Assembly (NCBI RefSeq): GCF_034092375.1 | Contig: NZ_CP139302.1 | Coordinates: forward strand, 1,674,001 to 1,738,000 | DNA from: Prochlorococcus sp. MIT 1300 | Lineage (GTDB): Bacteria > Cyanobacteriota > Cyanobacteriia > PCC-6307 > Cyanobiaceae | Direction of reading: 5' to 3' | Length of the DNA: 64,000 bases | In this document: piece after piece, positions 44,872-55,125 of the stretch | How the letters are laid out: every line of letters starts with the position of its first letter | Numbering within the stretch: position 1 is the stretch's first letter | Notes under the pieces: model-generated | Told to the model about the DNA's origin: nothing | Databases searched by the model: none | Seen by the model: the letters and a program-made list of their open reading frames with translations, nothing else | Made by a program: the position numbers and the translations under genes

Positions 44872-46438
44872 TTTCTTTTACTTGGGTGCTTAAAGAAATT
44901 GCTTCTTGAAGAAGTGGGGTTCCTGAAACGGTGTTATTTGCCCATTGGAATAATGGGTTGGAAAGTATTCCGCCTACAGCTGTAACTATTACACAGGTAA
45001 TTAGTGCAACTCTCAAAGGAGGCATGCCTAGTTTCTGCCATTGAATAGATGGATATTTTTTAACAACATCTGAGGCTTCTTGTGGCTCCTTTACCACCAT
45101 CATCTTTATGACAGAAATGTAGTAATAAATTGATATAACTGAGGTTACTAATCCAACAATTACTAATAGATACTGGTGATCGGCCCAACCTGCAAAGAAT
45201 AAGTAAATCTTTCCAAAAAAACCTATCATTGGAGGGATACCCCCTAGAGAGAGTAAGCAAAGGCTTAATCCGAGAGTTATCAATGGATCCTTTTGATATA
45301 AACCTGCAAAGTCAGAAATCCTGTCACTACCTGTACGTATTGAGAAAAGGATGATGCATGCAAATGCACCTAGATTCATAAATAGATAGGCGACCATATA
45401 TAACACCATTGATGCGAACCCGTCTTCGGTTCCACATACAAGACCAATCATGACAAACCCTGCTTGGCCAATAGAGCTATATGCCAACATTCTCTTCATG
45501 GATGTTTGGGCTAGGGCTACTACATTCCCTAACGTCATACTTAAGACTGCTAACACCGTAAAAAGTAGTTTCCATTGACTATCAAAAGCACTAAAACATC
45601 CAACTAGAAGCCTTAGAGCAAGAGCAAAGCCTGCCGCTTTTGAACCAACCGAAAGGAATGCAACAACTGGAGTTGGTGAACCTTCGTAAACATCTGGAGT
45701 CCATTGGTGAAATGGTACTGCTGCAATTTTGAAAGCAACAGTTGCAAGGATGAATACGAGTCCAACTGCTGCTAAAGGTGTTGGTGTTGTTGCAAGAGCT
45801 AGTCCAATGCTTTGTAAATTCGTAGTTCCGCTTATGCCATAAAGCAACGATGCTCCATAAAGAAATACAGCCGCCGCCGCAGAACCTACAAGGAGATATT
45901 TCAGAGCCGCTTCAGAACTTCTAGCATCGGTTTTTAGATATCCAGCAAGTAGATAGCTTGCTACGGATAACGTTTCTAAAGAAACAAAAACGCTTACGAG
46001 ATCGGTTGAGCCGCAGAGGAGCATCGCTCCCAAGGTAGCTGCAAGCAGAATGGCTGCATATTCACCAACTGGGCTTCCACTTTCTTCTGCGTAGCGCCAG
46101 CTGATCAGTAGGGATATGAGCGTAGAAAGGGCTACTACTGCTCTAAATGCAATGGCTAAGTTGTCAGCTAGAAATGCACCTAGAAACGCGTCCTCTAGGG
46201 GGCCATTCCATTGCAGTGCGAGTAGCACTAATGAAGCAATTAATCCCAAATAACAAATTGGAGGAGCCCACTTTGCAGCAGCTTTTTCGCCTGCTAGGTC
46301 CACTATGAGTGTCCCCAGCAATGCTAGTAATACTGCGCCTTCTGGGGCAATTGCCCCGGCATTTAAGGCAAGGTTTAGCAGTTCTGGTGGAGCTGCTGTG
46401 ACCATGGTGGAAAACAAAAAGACACCCGTCTCGGGCAT
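44864..46438 (-). CDS. ndhB: NAD(P)H-quinone oxidoreductase subunit 2 (NDH-1)
   Basis: 524 residues with about 14 membrane helices, a proton-pumping Mrp-like subunit. Family landmarks: [32 protein letters not shown] (with the conserved Glu and Lys), [27 protein letters not shown], and [19 protein letters not shown]. It belongs to the thylakoid NDH-1 complex for respiration, cyclic electron flow and CO2 uptake. Divergent from topA with a 110-base gap. Confidence 0.97.
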   Translation of the reverse strand: MPETGVFLFSTMVTAAPPELLNLALNAGAIAPEGAVLLALLGTLIVDLAGEKAAAKWAPPICYLGLIASLVLLALQWNGPLEDAFLGAFLADNLAIAFRAVVALSTLISLLISWRYAEESGSPVGEYAAILLAATLGAMLLCGSTDLVSVFVSLETLSVASYLLAGYLKTDARSSEAALKYLLVGSAAAAVFLYGASLLYGISGTTNLQSIGLALATTPTPLAAVGLVFILATVAFKIAAVPFHQWTPDVYEGSPTPVVAFLSVGSKAAGFALALRLLVGCFSAFDSQWKLLFTVLAVLSMTLGNVVALAQTSMKRMLAYSSIGQAGFVMIGLVCGTEDGFASMVLYMVAYLFMNLGAFACIILFSIRTGSDRISDFAGLYQKDPLITLGLSLCLLSLGGIPPMIGFFGKIYLFFAGWADHQYLLVIVGLVTSVISIYYYISVIKMMVVKEPQEASDVVKKYPSIQWQKLGMPPLRVALITCVIVTAVGGILSNPLFQWANNTVSGTPLLQEAISLSTQVKEIV

Positions 46439-46548
46439 TGCGAGTGTGGGTTTAAACCTGTATTAGTAACTGTAGCGGTGGCAGCCTCCAGGATTTTATG
46501 AAAATGTTGATCTATGTAGTTTCGACCTCAATGCGATAGACAAAGAAG

Positions 46549-49272
46549 ATGGCAAAAAGTTCGTCTGTGGCACAAACATTAGTGATCGTTGAGAGCCCTA
46601 CAAAGGCTAGAACGATTAGAGGGTTCTTACCAAAGGCCTTTCAGGTAGAGGCTTCCATGGGGCATGTGAGGGATTTGCCCAACAACGCCAGTGAAATTCC
46701 TGCAGCTCAGAAAGGGCAGAAATGGGCCAACCTTGGTGTGAATACTGGAGCAGATTTTGAACCGCTTTATGTTGTTCCTAAGGACAAGAAAAAGATTGTT
46801 AAGGAGCTCAAAGCGGCTCTAAAGAATGCAGATCAATTGCTTTTGGCTACTGATGAGGACCGAGAGGGTGAGAGCATTAGTTGGCATTTACTTCAGTTGC
46901 TTGCACCAAAGGTGCCTGTCAAGAGGATGGTTTTTCATGAGATAACCAAGGAGGCAATTGCTAAAGCGCTCGATGAAACCAGGGATCTAGATATGCAGTT
47001 GGTTCATGCGCAAGAAACTCGCAGGATTTTGGATCGCTTGGTTGGCTATACCCTTTCTCCCCTACTTTGGAAGAAAGTTGCATGGGGACTTTCTGCAGGA
47101 CGAGTTCAATCAGTTGCTGTACGTTTGTTAGTTTTAAGAGAAAGAGATAGACGAGCTTTTCGAGTAGGAAATTATTGGGATTTGAAAGCAGGGCTTGAGA
47201 AAAAAGGAAGTCGCTTTGAAGCCAAATTAGTTAATTTAGCTGGTAAGAAAATTGCTACAGGGAGTGATTTTGATGAGACAACTGGAACTTTAAAATCTGG
47301 AAGTAATGTTCGACTGATTAATGAAGAAGAGGCGCTTAAACTTGTTGAAGATATTAGTAAAGGTGATTGGCGGGTACAGAAAGTAGAAGAAAAGCCAAGT
47401 GTTAGAAAACCTGTTCCACCTTTCACAACAAGCACACTTCAGCAAGAGGCAAATCGCAAACTTCGCTTATCTGCCCGGGAAACAATGAGATGTGCTCAGG
47501 GCCTTTATGAGCGAGGGTTTATCACATATATGCGTACAGATTCTGTGAATTTGTCGCAACAAGCTATTCAGGCTGCACGTGATTGTGTTGGTTCTCTATA
47601 TGGGAAAGAGTATTTGAGCAAGACTGTTCGAGAGTTCAGCACTAAGGCCAGGAATGCTCAAGAAGCACATGAGGCTATTAGGCCTGCAGGAGAAAGGTTC
47701 CGTATGCCTAATGAAACAAACCTAGAAGGACGTGATCTTTCTCTCTATGAATTGATTTGGAAGCGAACTGTTGCAAGTCAAATGGCCGAAGCACGCCTAA
47801 CAATGTTGTCTGTGGATATAAGTGTAAAGGAAGCAACTTTTAGGGCCAATGGTAAGAGAATTGACTTTCCAGGTTTCTTTAGGGCCTATGTAGAGGGAAG
47901 TGATGATCCAGATGCAGCTATTGAAGGCAAAGAAGTTCTTCTGCCTGATTTAAAGGTTGGTGATTCCCCTGTGGCTAATCAAGTGGAAGCTTTGCCCCAT
48001 CAAACTCAACCGCCTGCTCGCTATAGCGAAGCTTCTTTGGTCAAGATGCTTGAAAAGGAGGGTATAGGTAGACCATCCACATACGCGAGCATTATCGGAA
48101 CTATCGTTGATCGTGGATACGCAGCCCTTCAGAGCAATTCCCTGACACCTAGCTTTACTGCTTTTGCTGTTACAGCCTTATTGGAGAAACATTTCCCTGA
48201 TTTAGTCGATACAAGCTTTACTGCAAGAATGGAATCAACATTGGATGAAATTTCTACAGGGAAAGTTAATTGGCTTCCATATTTAGAAGATTTTTATAAA
48301 GGAGAAGAGGGCCTTGAAATTCAGGTTCAACAACGAGAGGGAGATATTGATCCTGGTGCTTCAAGAACCATTGATCTTGAAGGTTTGCCTTGTGTTGTGC
48401 GTATAGGGCGTTTCGGCGCCTATCTAGAAGCTAAGCGACAAGGTGATGATGGCCAAGAGGAGTTGATTAAGGCCAATCTTCCTAAGGAAATTACCCCTGC
48501 AGATCTAGACGAGAAAAAGGCGGAGTTGCTTTTGAAGCAGAAGGCAGAAGGACCTGAGTCAATTGGCGAAGATCCTGAAACGGGTGAGAAAATTTATTTG
48601 CTATTTGGTCAGTATGGCCCTTACGTGCAACGTGGTGAAGTTAGTGAAGAGAATCCAAAGCCGAAAAGAGCTTCTTTGCCAAAAGGAGTCAAACCTGAGG
48701 AATTAGTTCTTGAGGATGCGCTTGGTCTTTTGCGTCTTCCAAGATTGTTGGGGGAGCATCCAGATGGAGGCAAAGTTCAGGCTGGACTTGGTCGGTTTGG
48801 TCCTTATGTTGTTTGGAATAAAGGTAAGGGTGAGAAGGATTATCGATCTCTTAAAGGTGATGATGATGTTTTGGATGTTGGATTAAGTCGAGCACTTGAG
48901 CTGTTGGCTATGCCTAAACGAGGGCGTGGTGGCCGAACAGCATTGAAAGATTTGGGTCTCCCTGAAGGTAGCAAGGAAAATGTACAGGTTTTTGATGGGC
49001 CTTATGGTTTATACGTCAAGCAGGGCAAGGTAAATGCTTCTTTGCCAGAGGGCAAAAGTGCGGATGACATTACTTTAGAAGAAGCTGTAGAACTTTTGGT
49101 TGCGAAGTTAGCTACTAAAAAACCTGCTGGTCGAAAGAAAAGTCCATCTTCGAAGGCCCCTAAAAAGAAAACTTCAAAAGCTGCTTCTGCAAAGAAAAAA
49201 CCTCCAGCAACAACTAAGACAGGACGCCTTAGGGCTAGTGCGGTGAGAGTTATTAAGCCTGGGGATCCTTGA
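46549..49272 (+). CDS. topA: DNA topoisomerase I (type IA)
   Basis: 907 residues. The N-terminal Toprim domain ([17 protein letters not shown], then [19 protein letters not shown]) and the catalytic region with [13 protein letters not shown] (Tyr nucleophile near 325) are intact. Instead of zinc fingers the C-terminal third has four repeats of the [18 protein letters not shown] type (Toprim C-repeats), then a Lys/Ala-rich tail. It relaxes negative supercoils. Its stop overlaps the following gene by four bases. Confidence 0.97.
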   Translation: MAKSSSVAQTLVIVESPTKARTIRGFLPKAFQVEASMGHVRDLPNNASEIPAAQKGQKWANLGVNTGADFEPLYVVPKDKKKIVKELKAALKNADQLLLATDEDREGESISWHLLQLLAPKVPVKRMVFHEITKEAIAKALDETRDLDMQLVHAQETRRILDRLVGYTLSPLLWKKVAWGLSAGRVQSVAVRLLVLRERDRRAFRVGNYWDLKAGLEKKGSRFEAKLVNLAGKKIATGSDFDETTGTLKSGSNVRLINEEEALKLVEDISKGDWRVQKVEEKPSVRKPVPPFTTSTLQQEANRKLRLSARETMRCAQGLYERGFITYMRTDSVNLSQQAIQAARDCVGSLYGKEYLSKTVREFSTKARNAQEAHEAIRPAGERFRMPNETNLEGRDLSLYELIWKRTVASQMAEARLTMLSVDISVKEATFRANGKRIDFPGFFRAYVEGSDDPDAAIEGKEVLLPDLKVGDSPVANQVEALPHQTQPPARYSEASLVKMLEKEGIGRPSTYASIIGTIVDRGYAALQSNSLTPSFTAFAVTALLEKHFPDLVDTSFTARMESTLDEISTGKVNWLPYLEDFYKGEEGLEIQVQQREGDIDPGASRTIDLEGLPCVVRIGRFGAYLEAKRQGDDGQEELIKANLPKEITPADLDEKKAELLLKQKAEGPESIGEDPETGEKIYLLFGQYGPYVQRGEVSEENPKPKRASLPKGVKPEELVLEDALGLLRLPRLLGEHPDGGKVQAGLGRFGPYVVWNKGKGEKDYRSLKGDDDVLDVGLSRALELLAMPKRGRGGRTALKDLGLPEGSKENVQVFDGPYGLYVKQGKVNASLPEGKSADDITLEEAVELLVAKLATKKPAGRKKSPSSKAPKKKTSKAASAKKKPPATTKTGRLRASAVRVIKPGDP

Positions 49273-49730
49273 TGCAAAAAACTTCAATAATATCCATACC
49301 CTATAAGTATTCAGCAATAATAATTTGCTGCTCATTCGTTATAGGAATCCAATCTTGTGCAGGTACAGAATTTGGGAAGGAACTTGCTGAAAGTTTTGAT
49401 TCAACAAGGGGTATTGATGACACTATCTTGCCGCGCAAAAAGTCAATTAAAAAAGCTGTCAGGGTAATTTCCAATAAAGATAGTAGGAAGTTAGAAGAAG
49501 TTGTTGATTCCAACCCTAAAAAGATCAAGGTAGTTGCTCGTAATCAGAAAAATAGAGTGATTGAAACTAGAAAACCATTTAAGCCACAACCATATCGAAT
49601 AACTATTCAACTCTCTGCTGCTGACCCTTCTGCACCAGCAGAGAGTGTTACTAAGGCATTGAGAGGTGCAGGCGTCAGTTTTGAAGTTGAAAAGATTGAG
49701 CGTGTTTTGTCGAATTCTTTGAGAGAGTAA
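49269..49730 (+). CDS. Hypothetical lipoprotein-like protein
   Basis: 153 residues. A hydrophobic N-terminus ([20 protein letters not shown]) ends in IQSC, an acceptable lipobox, suggesting a lipoprotein. The middle is basic and probably disordered; the C-terminal 45 residues ([39 protein letters not shown]) form a small alpha/beta unit. No family recognised. Overlaps topA by four bases. Confidence 0.65.
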   Translation: MMQKTSIISIPYKYSAIIICCSFVIGIQSCAGTEFGKELAESFDSTRGIDDTILPRKKSIKKAVRVISNKDSRKLEEVVDSNPKKIKVVARNQKNRVIETRKPFKPQPYRITIQLSAADPSAPAESVTKALRGAGVSFEVEKIERVLSNSLRE

Positions 49731-49802
49731 TAGAAACTCTTCTTCGATCTATGAATCTTTTTTTGTGGTTTTCAGTAAGCGGAATATCAGAGGAGCTTTT
49801 AA

Positions 49803-50444
49803 TTGAGAAGCTTTAGCCGAAGAAAAGCTCTACGAATGATGGAGACGTCATATTTGGCAGCTGCTTTTGCCTTGATATGGCTTGCTTTGTATTACTTGCC
49901 AATAGGAGGAGCTTTTTTTCGCTTAGCACTACCATTGCCTCTTGCTTTGCTGCAATTACGCCGAGGCTTTAAAGCTGGGTATGAGGGGCTTCTGCTTGCA
50001 GTGATGCTTCTAGTTGTACTTATGGGGCCTGTGCGGGGGCCGTTGGTTTTGTTCCCTTATGGCTTCTTGGCCTTGTGGTTGGGGTGGTGTTGGCACAAAG
50101 GGTGTAATTGGTGGTTTAGTTGGTGGATAGGAGTTGTTATTGGATCTACAGGTTTTTTGGTAAGGGTTTTGATGTTGTCTCTTTTAGTTGGTGAAAATCT
50201 TTGGGTGGTAATTATTAGGGCGGGGTCTGGACTCCTTGATCGATTATTTGATTTTTTAAATCTTGGAATTACTCCTGAGTTAAATCAAGTGCAGCTTGCA
50301 GCGATTGGGTTAGTTGTTGTTCAAGAGATTATTTACGTTTTAGTTCTGCATGCTTTGGCTTTTTGGCTATTCCCTAGACTGAGGTCGCCAATTCCTGATC
50401 CCCCAGGAATTTTGCAAGGATTAGTAGCACTTGATCCACTGTAA
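49803..50444 (+). CDS. DUF2232 family membrane protein
   Basis: 213 residues with about six membrane helices. The segment AGYEGLLLAVMLLVVLMGPVRGPLVLFPYG and the general layout match cyanobacterial DUF2232 proteins, possibly transporter-like and of unknown substrate. The start is a TTG at 49803: AGGAG at 49791-49795 sits seven bases before it, whereas the ATG at 49836 has no such signal. It overlaps the CobT-like gene by 14 bases. Confidence 0.8.
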   Translation: MRSFSRRKALRMMETSYLAAAFALIWLALYYLPIGGAFFRLALPLPLALLQLRRGFKAGYEGLLLAVMLLVVLMGPVRGPLVLFPYGFLALWLGWCWHKGCNWWFSWWIGVVIGSTGFLVRVLMLSLLVGENLWVVIIRAGSGLLDRLFDFLNLGITPELNQVQLAAIGLVVVQEIIYVLVLHALAFWLFPRLRSPIPDPPGILQGLVALDPL

Positions 50445-51648
50445 ATTGAAGCAGAGTGTCTCGTTCAAAATAGGCTCCCAAGATTTTTCGGCCTTTGGCG
50501 ATTCGGCTGATCCAGTAGTTCTCAATCGCTGGTTAGAGGCATGGGTAGATCAGGCAAAATCAACGAATTTCGTTTTGGTTTTAGCGGGTTCTAAAACTTC
50601 TGAAATAGAGGGAATTTCTTCTGCAGGAGCTACTGGACTGTCTCGTAGGTATACAGCTTTGGCTGATGCTGAATTTGTTCTTAAAGGCCCTGGTTTTAAA
50701 AGTCAATACCCTTTGCCTTCACTTAAGGCTGGGTTTTCCCCTGCATTAATTACTTATGTAGCTGCTTGTTCCTTGGGGTTAGTCCCTTTGGTTTTAGTCG
50801 TAGGAATTCTAGGAAATGCGAGATTCCCTCATTTACTCTTTGAACCGCCTTCTTTGGGACCAGCTAATTGTCTTAGCAGTGGCAAAGCAATGCCATTAAA
50901 TCGCGTTGAAAGACTCTGGGATAGAGGATTCGCAATGGGTAGAAAATTAAAAGGAAATTTAGTTTTAGCTGAATGTGTTCCGGGTGGAACAACTACGGCT
51001 CAGGCAGTACTTACTGGTTTGGGTATCTGTGTGAGTGACTTGATTAGTGGGAGTGGAAAAACACCTCCATTGAAGTTGAAAAAGGAGCTAGTAGAAATTG
51101 GCCTTAGATCAGCATCGTTAGGGCCTAATCCATTGCCAAAGGAACTAATTGCCGCAGTTGGGGATCCTTTTCAAGCTGCTGCAGTTGGACTTTTGCTTGG
51201 GGCTAGAAGTGCTGAAAAACCAGTTTTATTGGGTGGCGGGAGTCAAATGCTTGCCGTCCTTGCAATCGCTTTGGCAACTTTGAAGCCGTCAAGACGCAAA
51301 AAATTTTTAGATGGAGTATCAATTGGTACTACAGCTTGGTTGATGAATGAATCTCTTCAGTCAGGCTCAAGAGCGAGTTCTCTTGGTGCATTGATGAATC
51401 GTGTAGAAGAACATTTTGGAGTCAGCCTTTTAGGCCTGGCATCAGGATTGAGGTTCCATATGAGTAACCATCAATGCTTACGAGATTATGAACTTGGTTA
51501 TGTAAAAGAAGGAGTTGGAGCTGGCGCTCTTGCATTATTGGCTCAGTTGCATGGAAAGTCTTGTGAAGACTTGGTCAAAGCCTGTGATTTTGGCGTTGAA
51601 ACATATATGAAAACAGTTAGTGAGGGGATATCCCCTTCAGATAAATAA
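50431..51648 (+). CDS. UPF0284/CobT-like phosphoribosyltransferase family protein
   Basis: 405 residues. Matches the TIGR00303/UPF0284 group related to nicotinate-nucleotide:dimethylbenzimidazole phosphoribosyltransferase, with VLAECVPGGTTTAQAVLTGLG near 188, GDPFQAAAVGLLLGARSAEKPVLLGGGSQMLAV near 245 and NHQCLRDYELGYVKEGVGAGALALL near the end. It probably activates the lower ligand of a cobamide. Marine picocyanobacteria make pseudocobalamin, so adenine is the likely base (inference). Confidence 0.85.
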   Translation: MIHCKLKQSVSFKIGSQDFSAFGDSADPVVLNRWLEAWVDQAKSTNFVLVLAGSKTSEIEGISSAGATGLSRRYTALADAEFVLKGPGFKSQYPLPSLKAGFSPALITYVAACSLGLVPLVLVVGILGNARFPHLLFEPPSLGPANCLSSGKAMPLNRVERLWDRGFAMGRKLKGNLVLAECVPGGTTTAQAVLTGLGICVSDLISGSGKTPPLKLKKELVEIGLRSASLGPNPLPKELIAAVGDPFQAAAVGLLLGARSAEKPVLLGGGSQMLAVLAIALATLKPSRRKKFLDGVSIGTTAWLMNESLQSGSRASSLGALMNRVEEHFGVSLLGLASGLRFHMSNHQCLRDYELGYVKEGVGAGALALLAQLHGKSCEDLVKACDFGVETYMKTVSEGISPSDK

Positions 51649-51656
51649 TTTTTGAA

Positions 51657-52652
51657 ATGGGATTTCAAATGCTTGGTAGAAGAGAATTCTTGAGGGGGGC
51701 ATTATCTGTAGGCCTTCTGAGCCTTTCGGGCTGTTCTTCTACTAAAAGCAGATCGATCTTGATGGCTAGTCCTGAAACTGTACCGAAGTATTGGCGACAA
51801 GTTTTGCCTATTGATTGGAGGTATAAACCATTGTCCTCAGGTTCTGAGCAAAAACCTTTTGATAAAGGACTTAAAGATGCAGATTTGCTTGCTCTTGGAG
51901 ATGGCTGGCTAATGAATTTGCCTATAGACCGTTTAAAGCCAATTGATGCAGATCTTTTGAAGAAAAGGTTAGGCTTTCAGGCCCAATCTTTTCTGGAGGG
52001 TCTGAATGAAAATCTTTCTAGTCGAGTATTACCTGTAGGGGTTAGCCCTTGGGCATTGCTTTTTAGAAATGGCGACTACTGGCAGGATGAAGCAAGTAAT
52101 GGTTGGGATGTTTTATTAGATCAAAAATTAAAAGGATTAATAGTTATGCCTGAAAGTCCTCTTTTGGTAATGAGTATTGCTCAAAGAATCAAAAGTTCTG
52201 ATGCGCTTAAGCAATTAGTTGCTCAGGTTTACTCTTTTGATGATAGAAATGCATTGAATTGGTTATTAAAAGATAAGGCTCGAGTTGCGATTCTTCCCGT
52301 AGAGCGATGTTTTGGTCTTTTAAGAAGAGATCCACGATTGAAGGCAATACTGCCTAATAGTGGTTCACCATTGCATTGGACTGTTTTGACCATTCCTGCT
52401 TCCAGTGGACAGAAACTTCCTAAAGAGTGGGTTGAAGCGGCTTGGGATTCATCTTTGACTAAAAAGCTTCTCTCTGAAGGGTGGTTGCCTCCTTTACCGT
52501 ATGAAAAGTTGAGTAAATTGGTTGCGCCTCTTCCTTTTAAAGACGCCTTATTGCCATCTCAAACTGTTTGGGACAGGTGCTGGTCTATCCCTCAATTAAC
52601 TTTTGAAAAGCAAAAAGAACTTCTTGAAGTGTGGAATCAATCATTCCCATAG
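51657..52652 (+). CDS. Tat-exported lipoprotein, solute-binding-like
   Basis: 331 residues. The N-terminus GRREFLRGALSVGLLSLSGC combines a twin-arginine motif with a good lipobox (LSGC), so export by Tat and lipidation are likely. The rest has the size and alpha/beta look of a periplasmic binding protein (DADLLALGDGWLMNLPI, WALLFRNGDYWQDEASNGWDVLL, similar to spermidine/putrescine-type binding proteins). The ligand is unknown; no permease is adjacent. It overlaps the convergent reductase gene by 12 bases. Confidence 0.7.
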   Translation: MGFQMLGRREFLRGALSVGLLSLSGCSSTKSRSILMASPETVPKYWRQVLPIDWRYKPLSSGSEQKPFDKGLKDADLLALGDGWLMNLPIDRLKPIDADLLKKRLGFQAQSFLEGLNENLSSRVLPVGVSPWALLFRNGDYWQDEASNGWDVLLDQKLKGLIVMPESPLLVMSIAQRIKSSDALKQLVAQVYSFDDRNALNWLLKDKARVAILPVERCFGLLRRDPRLKAILPNSGSPLHWTVLTIPASSGQKLPKEWVEAAWDSSLTKKLLSEGWLPPLPYEKLSKLVAPLPFKDALLPSQTVWDRCWSIPQLTFEKQKELLEVWNQSFP

Positions 52653-53777
52653 TCGTCTACGCGGCGAATCCTTTAATAGTTGATGAGTGTTTGAAAGTAG
52701 TTCAGGTATAGGTAGTTGATATGGACACCTGGGCAGACATTCTTGACAATTTTCACAAGCATCACCATTAACGCTTTCCCACCAATGGCCTGCTTTACCA
52801 ATGAGGTTGTATCTTTCTTTGGCAAATCCAATTAGGTCATGACCTATTGCAAGATTTCTCAAGCGTAAAATCTCGGGAATAGGGACAGCTTCAGGACATG
52901 GGAGGCATTTTTGGCATTGACCACATTGTGTAATTCCAAGTCTTTTTTTCCCAGCAAATTGAAGATGTAAAAGACAAGCTTCTTCCTGTTTTGTTAGAGG
53001 CCCATCTTTATGGGCTAGTTTTTGTGCAATAGAAAAGTCTTCGGGTTTAGAAGCTCCAAGGGTGAGCGTGCTTATGCCGTTTGCGATTAGGAACCTATAT
53101 GCAAGTTCAAGGGGAGGGATTGGATTGCAATCTTCAGTTAGGATTTTGCTAGGTGCTTGGAGTCTCCCTCCTTTATCGGCTGGTGAGATAGCCATGACTC
53201 CTATTCCTTCCTCTAAGGCTTTTTTTGCGAGGGGCAATCTCCCGGGGTCCAGAAGGTGAAGATGAAGGCTACAGAATTGAAATACTTTGCTAGTTAGTGC
53301 TTTTTTAATTAAGACTTTTGATCCATGGCTACTGAAACCAATTTGATCAATTAATCCTTCTCTCTTGGCCCAATTTAGGAGCTTCTTTCCGTCACCATTA
53401 ATGGCCCAATGAAGATGTTCTGGGAGGTTTAGTCCATGAATTGCAAGATTGTTAACTTTAGAAATTCCAAGTCGCAAAATTGATTTTTTGAGTTGGTTTT
53501 TTCCTTCTTCGAACGATAGACCTGGAATGATTTTGCTTGTAATTACCCATCCTCCAGGAGGATTGAGCTCAAGAAGCTTCATTTCTTTTAGAGCTAATCC
53601 CACAAAAGCTTCTGCTTGTCCATATGAAGGAGCTGTTTCAATGTGATTGATTCCAGAGAAATAAGCAGCTTTGAGAACATTGAACATTTGCTCGGATGAC
53701 TCGAGCGCTCTCATTGTGCCAAGAGTAAAGAGACTTACTTGTGAGCCTGCACCAAATGAACGCCGCATCATCGACAT
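52641..53777 (-). CDS. Aldo/keto reductase with two [4Fe-4S] motifs
   Basis: 378 residues. An AKR barrel (FTLGTMRALESS, HIETAPSYGQAEAFVGLAL with the catalytic Tyr, QIGFSSHGS) is followed by a ferredoxin-like tail with CGQCQKCLPCP (CX2CX2CX2CP, shorter than usual) and CENCQECLPRCP (classic CX2CX2CX3CP). Such fused proteins oxidise or reduce small carbonyls with iron-sulfur electron transfer. The substrate is unknown. Its start abuts the DUF151 gene with a shared base. Confidence 0.85.
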   Translation of the reverse strand: MSMMRRSFGAGSQVSLFTLGTMRALESSEQMFNVLKAAYFSGINHIETAPSYGQAEAFVGLALKEMKLLELNPPGGWVITSKIIPGLSFEEGKNQLKKSILRLGISKVNNLAIHGLNLPEHLHWAINGDGKKLLNWAKREGLIDQIGFSSHGSKVLIKKALTSKVFQFCSLHLHLLDPGRLPLAKKALEEGIGVMAISPADKGGRLQAPSKILTEDCNPIPPLELAYRFLIANGISTLTLGASKPEDFSIAQKLAHKDGPLTKQEEACLLHLQFAGKKRLGITQCGQCQKCLPCPEAVPIPEILRLRNLAIGHDLIGFAKERYNLIGKAGHWWESVNGDACENCQECLPRCPYQLPIPELLSNTHQLLKDSPRRRLWE

Positions 53778-54349
53778 TATTTCGTGCTTTTGTCTTCGGG
53801 ATCAGATGGTTCTTCCCCTTTAGGGGTACGAGATTTGAGATGCCTGACTAAGGCGGCCGGACTTACTTCATCTAAAAAACGTCTGAATTTGTCTTGGTCT
53901 TCTTCATCTGCTTCAGCATCAACTGGAATGGAAGCTTCTCCTACAACTTTTTCAAGCATCCAAATGCCGCAGTTTGTCCGCACTGCTAAAGCAATTGCAT
54001 CGCTTGGGCGTGCATCAACATCAAGTAGAGCTTTTGGCTTTTCATTGTTTTCGGTTTCATCTTTTGTAACTGGACTAATTTTGAGTATTGCTTGAAATGT
54101 GTTTGCTTCAATCGCATGAATGATTACTTTCTCTAGATGGAGGTTCCCAGCATGTAGAAGGTCAACCATTAGGTCATGACTAAGAGGACGCTCAAGGTGA
54201 GTACCTTTAATCCCCGCCAAAATATTGTGGGCTTGTGCATGATCTATCCAAATCGGCACTTGTCTTCTACCGGAGGGATCACGAAGTAAAACAATTGGTG
54301 TTCGATTGGACGCGTCGAGTGCGAGACCGGCCACGCTCATCTCGACCAC
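53777..54349 (-). CDS. Bifunctional nuclease family protein (DUF151)
   Basis: 190 residues. The DUF151 core is clear: VLRDPSGRRQ-type LLRDPSGRRQVPIWIDHAQAHNI, then RPLSHDLMVDLLHAGNLHLEKVIIHAIEANTFQAIL, then VDARPSDAIALAVRTNCGIW. Related proteins have RNase/DNase activity in some organisms. The C-terminal 40 residues are charged and disordered. It is divergent from ribE and followed directly by the reductase gene. Confidence 0.9.
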   Translation of the reverse strand: MVEMSVAGLALDASNRTPIVLLRDPSGRRQVPIWIDHAQAHNILAGIKGTHLERPLSHDLMVDLLHAGNLHLEKVIIHAIEANTFQAILKISPVTKDETENNEKPKALLDVDARPSDAIALAVRTNCGIWMLEKVVGEASIPVDAEADEEDQDKFRRFLDEVSPAALVRHLKSRTPKGEEPSDPEDKSTK

Positions 54350-54406
54350 AGTTCCTCCTTTATCTTTTATCTAATTATGGCTAGTTTTCATTAGCAGGGA
54401 ACTTCA

Positions 54407-55069
54407 ATGTTTACTGGGCTTGTTCAAGGCATTGGGAAAATTAGGCGTCGTTCACGTGGACTCCTGATTGAGAATTGTGAGTCTTTGGGACCTTTGACGC
54501 TGGGAGACAGCATTGCCGTAGATGGTGTTTGCCTTACCGTGGCGGAAATTGTTCCAAATGGTTTTTTGGCAGATGTTTCAGAAGAGACACTTCGTCGTAC
54601 AACACTTGGGCTAAAGGCCGATGCATTGGCGTGCGTGAATCTTGAACCCGCACTCAGATTGTCTGACCGGATGGGTGGTCACATAGTTAGTGGACATATA
54701 GACGGACTTGGAAAAGTAGTTGAAATTGTCTCTAATCCCCAGTCCGTACATCTTGAAGTGATGTGGCAGGAGTCTTCGTATGGACGGTATGTATGCGACA
54801 AAGCCAGTATTTGTCTTAATGGAATTAGCTTGACCGTTGCTGCAAGTATTAGTAATGGCAGTCGCTTTTCAATAGCTGTTATTCCCCATACATGGACAAA
54901 TACTTCGCTTAAGGTTCTTAAAGAGGGTGATCTGGTGAATTTGGAGGCTGATCTGATGGCTAAATATGCCGAAAGCTTGTTGTCAGCAATGTTTGAAGAA
55001 ACAAATATAAAATCCTCAGCGCATCCTCTTATTTCAAAAGAATGGCTGGCTAACCAAGGTTGGGTTTAA
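54407..55069 (+). CDS. ribE: Riboflavin synthase alpha chain
   Basis: 220 residues made of two similar lumazine-binding barrels: MFTGLVQGIGKI with LTLGDSIAVDGVCLTV in the first, and GGHIVSGHIDGLGKV with KASICLNGISLTV in the second. It dismutates two lumazines to riboflavin. No FMN riboswitch was seen in the 57-base gap before it. A terminator follows. Confidence 0.97.
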   Translation: MFTGLVQGIGKIRRRSRGLLIENCESLGPLTLGDSIAVDGVCLTVAEIVPNGFLADVSEETLRRTTLGLKADALACVNLEPALRLSDRMGGHIVSGHIDGLGKVVEIVSNPQSVHLEVMWQESSYGRYVCDKASICLNGISLTVAASISNGSRFSIAVIPHTWTNTSLKVLKEGDLVNLEADLMAKYAESLLSAMFEETNIKSSAHPLISKEWLANQGWV

Positions 55070-55076
55070 AAAAATT

Positions 55077-55103
55077 AAGCCCTAGAAGATTCCTAGGGCT
55101 TTA
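55077..55103. terminator. Bidirectional terminator between ribE and cyAbrB
   Basis: AAGCCCTAG (55077-55085) pairs with CTAGGGCTT (55093-55101) around a seven-base loop. An A-run before it gives a T-run on the minus strand; a short T-run follows on the plus strand. It serves the two convergent genes. Confidence 0.85.
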
Positions 55104-55125
55104 AAAGTATAGAAATGAGATGTTT

